From assembly GCA_041741375.1 (NCBI GenBank), contig JBGSKF010000048.1:1-37231 (forward strand): a DNA stretch of 37,231 nucleotides. The letters are read 5' to 3'. A program made the translations under genes and the position numbers. Source of the stretch: OFTM291 sp041741375 (GTDB lineage: Bacteria > Gemmatimonadota > Gemmatimonadetes > Gemmatimonadales > GWC2-71-9). The notes under the pieces are model-generated. The model saw only the letters and a list, made by a program, of their open reading frames with translations, ran no database searches and had not been told where the DNA came from. Numbering within the stretch: position 1 is the stretch's first letter; each line of letters opens with the position of its first letter. Of the stretch, positions 31,496-37,231 are shown one piece after another.

Positions 31496-31521
31496 CCTGC
31501 GATGACACTCGTCGAGGCAAC

Positions 31522-32208
31522 TCAGTTGGCGGCGAAGCAGTAGAAGAGCCCGGCGCCGCCGGAGCCCGCCAGGTTCTCCTGGCTGCAGCCTCGGCTCGGG
31601 TGTGCCGAATTCCACGAACCGCCCGGAGTCGTCCGTGTGAAACGGTCGTGATGTCCCACCATCGCGCTCCCGGTGCCGGAGCTGGTCCAGTTCCCGCAGG
31701 TTCGATCCTCGCCGGCGGGGAAGGCGGTGCCGTCGAGCCGGGTACCGGTCAGGATGTCGTGCATGTTGGGTTGGTTTCCCTTGGCGCCGGAGTTGACCTT
31801 CTCTCCCCGCTCGTTGAGGGCATGGTCATAATTGATGTTCGAATTGTCGTAGTGGAGATGGTCCACGCTCGAAGCGATCAGGAGCCCCGCCGCGTTGTGC
31901 CACGGTCCGGCGCCGATCCGATCCCGGGCGTTGACGGCGGGCTTTCCGTCGGCGGCCTGGGTGCTCAGGTAGGCGCGCCAGGTGCGATTTCCCGCTCCCG
32001 CTGCGGCCGCGAGGGTTTGACAGTGCCGGTCGGCACCCTCCAGTCCGCCAAGGTCGGCACCCTTCCCCAGTCCCACGCTGGTGATGAAGAAGCCCATCTC
32101 CTGCTGGGCCTGGTCCTGTGCCGTCGTGCCGCCGGGCAGGGCGAGGAAAGCCACGGCCACGCCAGCGAGACTCAGTGTCGTGACAGTCGTCAATCGGGTC
32201 CAGTGCAT
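31522..32208 (-). CDS. Secreted lectin-like protein
   Basis: 228 residues; ATG with a GAGGAGG Shine-Dalgarno. Signal peptide of about 30 residues (LTTVTTLSLAGVAVAFLALPGGTTAQ). The mature domain shows MGFFITSVGLGKGADLGGLEG, ADRHCQTLAAAAGAG, TWRAYLSTQ, INARDRIGAGPWHN-like (here VNARDRIGAGPWHN), HDILTGTRLDGT, CGNWTSSGTGSAMVGHHDR and SRGCSQENL, ending GLFYCFAAN. Four or more cysteines could pair. Proteins with these motifs are often annotated as lectins of C-type/endostatin-like fold; ligand unknown. It stands alone between the efflux operon and the pseudopilin operon. Confidence 0.82.
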   Translation of the reverse strand: MHWTRLTTVTTLSLAGVAVAFLALPGGTTAQDQAQQEMGFFITSVGLGKGADLGGLEGADRHCQTLAAAAGAGNRTWRAYLSTQAADGKPAVNARDRIGAGPWHNAAGLLIASSVDHLHYDNSNINYDHALNERGEKVNSGAKGNQPNMHDILTGTRLDGTAFPAGEDRTCGNWTSSGTGSAMVGHHDRFTRTTPGGSWNSAHPSRGCSQENLAGSGGAGLFYCFAAN

Positions 32209-32261
32209 CGGAATGCCTCCTCGGAAGGGATGGTTGTGGGTTGAAGTTGGAATCTACATCG

Positions 32262-32327
32262 GGTTCTGGGTACTGGGTGCTGGGAAACTGGGAACTGGGT
32301 ACTGAGAACCGGGTACTGGGCGCTGGA
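32262..32327. repeat. Heptanucleotide tandem array (TGGGTAC)
   Basis: About nine units: TGGGTAC, TGGGTGC, TGGGAAAC (8 bp), TGGGAAC, TGGGTAC, TGAGAAC, CGGGTAC, TGGGCGC. It lies between the lectin-like gene and cusA and is not at a stop codon. Confidence 0.85.
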
Positions 32328-32396
32328 GTCCCGTGCCCAGGATCCGGCACCTGACATGCCATACCTACCACTCCATGCCACCCAATACCCGCCACC

Positions 32397-35300
32397 CTAT
32401 TCCCTACTCCCTACTCCCTTCCACAGCACATAAATCGCGGGGATCACCACCAGCGTCAGCACGGTGGACGTCACCATCCCTCCCACCATGGGGGCCGCGA
32501 TCCGCTTCATCACGTCGGCTCCGGTGCCCGTGCTCCAGAGGATCGGTGCCAAGCCCAGGATGATGGTGCCCACCGTCATGACCTTGGGTCGGAGCCGCTC
32601 GATGGCCCCTTCCCGGACCGCCGCGGCCAGATCGGCACGGGTGTTCAGGCGGCCCTCCTCCCGGTGGCGGGTGCAGGCCTCGTCCAGATAGAGCAGCATG
32701 ATCACTCCGGTCTCGGCCGCGACACCCGCCAGCGCGATGAAACCGACCCACACGGCCACACTGGTGTTGTAGCCGGCGAGCCAGAGATACCAGACTCCTC
32801 CCACCAGCGCGAACGGCACCGACAGCATCACGATGAGTGACTCGGCCACATTCCGGAAGTTGAGATAGAGGAGAAGTAGAATGATCCCGAGGGTGAGAGG
32901 GACGAGAAGGCCGAGCCGCTCCCGGGCGCGTTCCATGAACTCGAACTGCCCGCTCCACGCCACCGTATATCCGGTGGGAAGTGCGAGGCCACTGGCCACG
33001 GCCCGGCGGGCCTCCTCGACATAACGTCCGATGTCGCGCCCCTCCTCCAGATCGGCAAACACGGTGGTGATGGGAAAGGCGTTCTCGGTGCGCACCGCCA
33101 TCGGCCCCGACACCACACGCGCCTGCGCCACTTGGCCAAGCGGGATCTGCATTCCGCCCGGGGCCGAGATGATCACCTGGTTGATGTCCCGCACGTCGTC
33201 CCGGCGCTCTCGCGGATAACGAACATTGACCTCGTAGCGTTCCCGGCCCTCCACGGTGACCGCCACGCCCGCTCCACCGACCGTGGCTTGAATGGCATCG
33301 TGCACCATGCCGGTGGTGAGACCGTACCGCGCCGCCTGGGCCTTGTCGATGTCGATGTCCACGTAATAGCCCGACACGGCCCGCTCCGCAAAGGCGCTCC
33401 GGGTGCCGGACACGGTGCGCAGGATCTCCTCGACCTGCTCGCCCAGGAGCTGGAGCGTGTCGAGGTCGGGGCCGTAGATCTTGACTCCCACCGGAGTCCG
33501 GATGCCGGTGGCGAGCATGTCGATCCGGCCGCGAATCGGCATGGTCCACGCGTTGGTCACGCCCGGCAGCCGGACGGCGCGATCCATCTCGGCGATGAGC
33601 GCGTCGAACGTCATGCCACGACGCCACTCCCGCTCGGGCCGGAGCGTGATGGTGGTCTCGAACATGTCGAGCGGCGCCGGATCGGTCGCCGTCTCGGCCC
33701 GTCCCGCCTTGCCGAACACCGTTTCGACCTCGGGAAAGGTTGCGAGGACGCTGTCCTGCCATCGCAGGATGTCGCGGGACTGCCCAATGGAGGCACCGGG
33801 GACGGTGGTCGGCATGAAGAGGACCGTGCCTTCGTGCAGGGCCGGCATGAACTCGCTGCCCAGGCCGCGCCACGGCACGATGGTGGCGATGAGAACCGCG
33901 GCCGCCAATCCGATCACGAGCCACGGTCGTCTCAGGGCGATCCCGATGAATGGCGCATAGAGGCGGGCCAGGAACCGGTTGAGGGGGTTGTCCCGTTCGG
34001 GCCGGATCGGCCCCCGGACCAGGTACCCCATGAGAACGGGGACAAGGGTGACGCTGAGCAGCGCCGCTCCCGCCATCGCGAAGGTCTTGGTGAAGGCCAG
34101 AGGCCGGAACAGCCGTCCCTCCTGCTGTTCCAGCGCGAACACCGGCAGGAAGCTCGCCGTGATGATGAGGAGGGAGACGAAGAGCGCCGGCCCAACCTGG
34201 CGCGCACTGGCCCGGACGATGGCCCAGTGATCCTCCCCCGGCGCGGCCCGTTCCATGTGCTTGTGCAGGTTCTCGATCATGACGATGGCGCCGTCCACCA
34301 TCGCACCGATGGCAATGGCGATGCCGCCCAGACTCATGATGTTGGCGCTGACGCCAATGGCCCGCATCGCCAGGAACGAGATGAGGATGCCGAGCGGGAG
34401 GGTCACGATCACCACCAGGGCGCTCCGCACATGCAGCAGGAACAGAATGACCACCAGCGCCACGATGATCGATTCCTCGATCAGTTTCTCCGTGAGGGTG
34501 GACACCGCCCGGTGGATGAGATCGCTGCGGTCGTACACCGTGCGGATCCGGACCCCTGGTGGCAGCCCGTGCTGGATCTGTTCAAGGCGGTCCTTCACCG
34601 CCTCGATGGTGCCGAGCGCATCGGCGCCGAAGCGGGTGACCACGATCCCGGCCACCACCTCGCCGCGGCCGTTGAGGTCCGCCACACCGCGCCGCGGAGC
34701 GGGTCCCTCCTGGACCGTCCCCACATCGACCACCCGGATCGGGGTTCCCGACCGGGTGGCGCCGACGGCGACCTGCTCGATATCCTCGACTCCGGTCAGG
34801 TAGCCAAGCCCCCGGATCATGTACTCCCGCCCGCTCATTTCCAGCACCCGGGCGCCGACGTCGGCGTTGTGGGCCCCGAGGGCGCGGGTCACCTCCGTGA
34901 CGGGAATGCCGAAGGCCCGGAGTCGCTCGGGATCCACCTCCACCTGGTACTGCTTCACGAATCCACCCAGACTCGCCACTTCCGACACGCCGGGCACGGC
35001 GGTCAGCTGATATCGCACATACCAGTCCTGCAGGGTGCGGAGCTGGGCCAGATCGAGTGAGTCGGATTCGAGAACGTACTCGAACACCCACCCCACACCG
35101 GTGGCATCGGGTCCGAGTGTCGGCTCCACGCCCTGGGGCAAACGCTGGCGGAGGCCATTCAGATACTCCAGAACCCGGGAGCGGGCCCAGTAGATGTCGG
35201 TGCCGTCCTCGAAAATGACGTACACCAGGCTCAGCCCGAAAAAGGAGTAGCCCCGGACCACTCGGGCACCCGGGACCTTGAGCATCTCCGAGGCCACCGG

Positions 35301-35501
35301 AAAGCTCACCTGGTCCTCCACGATCTGGGGAGCCTGCTCGGCGAAGTCCGTCTGGATGATGACCTGCACATCCGAGAGGTCGGGAATCGCATCGAGCGGG
35401 GTGTCACGCAGGGCCCGGATTCCCGAAAAGAGAAGCGCGGCCGTGGCCCCCAGAACCAGAACCCGGTTCCGGAGGGACCAGGTGATGACGGCGTCAATCA
35501 T
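32397..35501 (-). CDS. cusA: Heavy-metal RND efflux pump, CusA/CzcA family
   Basis: About 1034 residues from ATG 35501 (MIDAVITWSLRNR, the family start); upstream codons overlap cusB. It is the inner-membrane proton/metal antiporter of a three-part pump. Features: TPLDAIPDLSDVQVIIQTDF, the HME-RND TM4 signature GIAIAIGAMVDGAIVMIEN, LFVSLLIITASFLPVFALE, and the second half ending VEVMLLY-like (here ETGVIMLLYLDEA), ERLRPKVMTVGTIILGLAP and GMVTSTVLTLVVIPAIY. Length matches the family. Copper/silver is favoured by the Met-rich adaptor and a nearby copB remnant but is not proven. It overlaps cusB by 8 bp. The last codons (GVGSRE) and stop come from a 7-bp repeat array. Confidence 0.93.
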   Translation of the reverse strand: MIDAVITWSLRNRVLVLGATAALLFSGIRALRDTPLDAIPDLSDVQVIIQTDFAEQAPQIVEDQVSFPVASEMLKVPGARVVRGYSFFGLSLVYVIFEDGTDIYWARSRVLEYLNGLRQRLPQGVEPTLGPDATGVGWVFEYVLESDSLDLAQLRTLQDWYVRYQLTAVPGVSEVASLGGFVKQYQVEVDPERLRAFGIPVTEVTRALGAHNADVGARVLEMSGREYMIRGLGYLTGVEDIEQVAVGATRSGTPIRVVDVGTVQEGPAPRRGVADLNGRGEVVAGIVVTRFGADALGTIEAVKDRLEQIQHGLPPGVRIRTVYDRSDLIHRAVSTLTEKLIEESIIVALVVILFLLHVRSALVVIVTLPLGILISFLAMRAIGVSANIMSLGGIAIAIGAMVDGAIVMIENLHKHMERAAPGEDHWAIVRASARQVGPALFVSLLIITASFLPVFALEQQEGRLFRPLAFTKTFAMAGAALLSVTLVPVLMGYLVRGPIRPERDNPLNRFLARLYAPFIGIALRRPWLVIGLAAAVLIATIVPWRGLGSEFMPALHEGTVLFMPTTVPGASIGQSRDILRWQDSVLATFPEVETVFGKAGRAETATDPAPLDMFETTITLRPEREWRRGMTFDALIAEMDRAVRLPGVTNAWTMPIRGRIDMLATGIRTPVGVKIYGPDLDTLQLLGEQVEEILRTVSGTRSAFAERAVSGYYVDIDIDKAQAARYGLTTGMVHDAIQATVGGAGVAVTVEGRERYEVNVRYPRERRDDVRDINQVIISAPGGMQIPLGQVAQARVVSGPMAVRTENAFPITTVFADLEEGRDIGRYVEEARRAVASGLALPTGYTVAWSGQFEFMERARERLGLLVPLTLGIILLLLYLNFRNVAESLIVMLSVPFALVGGVWYLWLAGYNTSVAVWVGFIALAGVAAETGVIMLLYLDEACTRHREEGRLNTRADLAAAVREGAIERLRPKVMTVGTIILGLAPILWSTGTGADVMKRIAAPMVGGMVTSTVLTLVVIPAIYVLWKGVGSRE
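32398..32420. repeat. Heptanucleotide tandem array (AGGGAGT on minus strand) at the 3' end of cusA
   Basis: Three units of ACTCCCT/ATTCCCT on the plus strand, equal to AGGGAGT on the minus strand, the unit of the array at 22794-22819. The array encodes the last residues and the stop codon of cusA. Confidence 0.9.
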
Positions 35502-36720
35502 CGTGGGCTCCCGGACCGGTGTGCGTGGTGTCGGGAGGAGACGTGACCCCGTGCTGCATGCCCGGCATTCCCGCATCGGTGTCGGCCAGGCGGGACTCGG
35601 CATCCACCAGGAAGTTGGCGGACCGGACGACCGTCTCCCCCTCGGCCAGCCCCTCCAGGATCTCGACTCGATTCCCGGCGCGCACCCCGAGCACCACGGT
35701 CCGGGGGGTCAGCATCCCGTCTGCATCCCGCACGAACACCAGGTTCCGCTCCCCGGTGATGATCACGGCACTCATCGGCACCATGAGGGAACGGCCGAGC
35801 GGAGCGTCGAGAAAGATGGTGGCGAACATGCCCGGCTTGAGGCGCCCATCCTGATTCGGGAGAATCACGCGGACCCGGTTGGTGCGGCTGTCGGCATCGA
35901 GGGTGGGGAAGATGAAGCCGACCCGGCCCATAAGATGCTCTCCCGGATAGGCGGAGACCTCCACGTGGGTGTCCATCCCGGCGCGCACGAAGCGGAGATC
36001 CTGCTCGAACACGTCTCCCTCGACCCACACGGTGGAGAGATCGGCCACCCGGTACAACACCATGCCCGGTGTCACCTGCTGGCCCACCGACACCGGCTTG
36101 TCCAGCACCACGCCGGTCACCGGCGAAGGAAGAATGATGGTCCGTTGGACCTCGCCGCTCCGTTCCACCTCGGCCACCCAGGGCTCGGGAATGTCCCACC
36201 ACGCCAGGCGGCGTCGCGCGGCCTCGAGCATGGCCCGGGCGCTCCGAAGGCCCTCGCCCGCGGAGGTGTCGAGTGCCGCCACGAGACGGGCGGCGGTGAG
36301 GAGTTCCTCCTGGGCCGCCACGAGCGTAGGGCTGTAGAGGGTGATGAGGGGCAGGCCGCGGGTTACCCGCTCGCCGGTGGCGTTCACCGCCAGGGCCTCG
36401 ACCCATCCCCCGATCTTGGTGGTGATCTCGGACAACCCCGTCTCGGGGGCCCGCACCTCGCCCACCGTCCGGATCTCCCGAAGCACCGGATCACGGGACA
36501 CGGTGGTGTACACTACGCCGAGGGCCCTCTCCTGCTCCGCCGAGAGATGCACCGGCTGGCGAAGCACGGCGCCGACACTGTCCATCCCTCCCTGCGTTCC
36601 CCCCGCCATCATCCGCGCATGCTCCTCGGCGGTCATCCCGGCCATGGGAGAGGAATCGGGCGCCGATCCACACGCGGCGGCGAACGCCACACCCAGGACA
36701 AACCAGGGGCTGGTCTTCAT
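35494..36720 (-). CDS. cusB: RND periplasmic adaptor, CusB-like lipoprotein
   Basis: About 408 residues from ATG 36720 with a GGAGG Shine-Dalgarno. The signal FVLGVAFAAAC has a lipobox. A Met/His-rich N-terminus (MAGMTAEEHARMMAGG) and C-terminus (AGMPGMQHG) could bind Cu(I) or Ag(I). The adaptor core follows: GEVRAPETGLSEITTKIGG (lipoyl-like), a helical hairpin around LVAAQEELLTAARLVAAL, ILPSPVTGVVLDKPVSVGQQV (second lipoyl half), DVFEQDLRFVRAGM and VPMSAVIITGERNLVFV. It bridges the pump and the outer-membrane channel. ATGA overlap with the channel gene upstream and 8-bp overlap with cusA downstream show tight coupling. Confidence 0.92.
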   Translation of the reverse strand: MKTSPWFVLGVAFAAACGSAPDSSPMAGMTAEEHARMMAGGTQGGMDSVGAVLRQPVHLSAEQERALGVVYTTVSRDPVLREIRTVGEVRAPETGLSEITTKIGGWVEALAVNATGERVTRGLPLITLYSPTLVAAQEELLTAARLVAALDTSAGEGLRSARAMLEAARRRLAWWDIPEPWVAEVERSGEVQRTIILPSPVTGVVLDKPVSVGQQVTPGMVLYRVADLSTVWVEGDVFEQDLRFVRAGMDTHVEVSAYPGEHLMGRVGFIFPTLDADSRTNRVRVILPNQDGRLKPGMFATIFLDAPLGRSLMVPMSAVIITGERNLVFVRDADGMLTPRTVVLGVRAGNRVEILEGLAEGETVVRSANFLVDAESRLADTDAGMPGMQHGVTSPPDTTHTGPGAHDD

Positions 36721-37231
36721 GGAGACACCTCCTCCGCGCCGGTCAGGGCCCGGATTTCGCTGATGGCGATGTGATAGTCGGCCGCGAAGGCGATCCGCTC
36801 GATGGCGAACCGGTTCCATGCCATGCGGCTCTCGGCCAGGGTCATGAAGTCGATCCCGCCCACCCGGTAGGCGGAGAGCGCCGCCTCCACGGCCGAGGCC
36901 GCCTGCGGCAGGATGCGGGTGGTGTAAAGGGCGTCGAGCCGCACGGCGCGTTCGGCCAGGGCGTGCAGTTCGGTCAGCCGGGCCCAGGTCTCGTTGAGGA
37001 GGTCCCGCGCCTCGGCTTCACGCCGGGCCTGGAGGGCTTCCATCTCCCGGCGGCGGGGAACCTGGTTGGATCCCGCGAAGACCGGCACGGACACCCCGAC
37101 CATCACGCTCATCATGTCGTCGAACCGCGACCGGTTCCCGTACTCCAGCGACACGTTCAGGTCGGGCCAGAGGTCCTTGCGCGCGGATGCCACGGCCGCC
37201 TCGGCGGACCGGATGCGCGCGTCGGCGGCGG
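36717..37231 (-). CDS. TolC-family outer-membrane efflux channel, C-terminal part (cut by right edge)
   Basis: The frame is open to the right edge, so about the last 171 residues are seen. Helical heptads typical of the TolC tunnel are present: ARIRSAEAAVASARKDLWPDLNVSLEYG, REMEALQARREAEARDLLNETWARLTELHALAERAVRL and AVEAALSAYRVGGIDFMTLAESR. The YxxGxxxFxxLL-like repeat end is visible as YRVGGIDFMTLAESRM. It would be CusC in a cusCBA operon. The stop codon overlaps the cusB start (ATGA). Confidence 0.88.
   Translation of the reverse strand, partial: AADARIRSAEAAVASARKDLWPDLNVSLEYGNRSRFDDMMSVMVGVSVPVFAGSNQVPRRREMEALQARREAEARDLLNETWARLTELHALAERAVRLDALYTTRILPQAASAVEAALSAYRVGGIDFMTLAESRMAWNRFAIERIAFAADYHIAISEIRALTGAEEVSP

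Larger units (their letters stand above)
31184..31521. other. Upstream region of the pseudopilin operon and 3' region of the lectin gene
   Basis: This 338-bp gap holds the direct repeats and hairpin listed separately. Between them (about 31306-31470) I see nothing I can name. It carries no conserved ORF. Confidence 0.4.

Noticed and set aside
33132..35060. 642-codon open frame on the plus strand opposite cusA
   Set aside because: It is an antisense shadow of a clear RND pump gene in high-GC DNA; the peptide is low-complexity His/Asp/Gly-rich with no domain.

Overview
The window is high-GC DNA from a Gram-negative bacterium. Evidence for an outer membrane includes a beta-barrel C-terminus, a DUF5916/CBM9-type barrel, several lipobox proteins and a tripartite RND efflux system. 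The mix of DUF5916 protein, exported M19 dipeptidase, PufC-like c-type cytochrome, 6-bladed beta-propeller lipoprotein and SARP-AAA regulator fits an environmental lineage such as Gemmatimonadota. That assignment is an inference from gene content; no rRNA or tRNA gene is visible to test it.

Layout. 1-6333: end of a barrel protein, an M19 membrane dipeptidase, a PP2C phosphatase with a glycine-zipper membrane protein (minus strand), and a DUF5916 protein. 6481-9519: an accessory-looking island with a lone LuxR-type HTH protein ending in a 17-base poly-C/G tract, then divergently a membrane-anchored DsbA-like oxidoreductase, a secreted six-cysteine mini-protein and a 6-bladed beta-propeller lipoprotein. 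9931-16161: a two-haem PufC-like cytochrome with a repeat tail, an unusual regulator joining two RNA polymerase alpha-CTD-like domains to a sigma-70 region-4-like domain, an OYE-family reductase (namA), a DUF2007-like protein, a glycine-zipper lipoprotein and inorganic pyrophosphatase (ppa). 16596-21220: a decayed segment with a 40-residue membrane protein, a frameshifted and truncated CopB-type copper ATPase, an orphan C-terminal gene fragment and a SARP-AAA-TPR regulator whose 3' end is lost. 21600-27900: an amidohydrolase, a 5'-damaged VOC gene, a lipoprotein, a zinc alcohol dehydrogenase, a RibD/DHFR-family gene broken by one in-frame TGA, and three tandem paralogues of an unrecognised exported family. 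27926-31183: a pseudopilin / HD-GYP sensor / membrane protein operon. 31522-37231: a lectin-like secreted protein and a cusCBA-type efflux operon running off the right edge.

The most striking non-coding theme is short tandem repeats. At least eight intergenic arrays have a 7-bp unit, each with a different sequence, and others have 8- or 9-bp periods. Five of the eight heptad arrays begin at or within a few bases of the stop codon of the preceding gene, sometimes supplying the stop codon itself. Two near-identical 80-bp inverted-repeat elements of NIME/dRS3 shape flank a 2.4-kb block, and a REP-like cluster sits between convergent genes.

Best candidates for something undescribed are the DsbA / six-Cys peptide / propeller-lipoprotein cluster, the double alpha-CTD plus sigma-4 fusion protein, and the stop-codon-abutting repeat families. 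No classical intrinsic terminator with a T-tract, no CRISPR array and no transposase were found.
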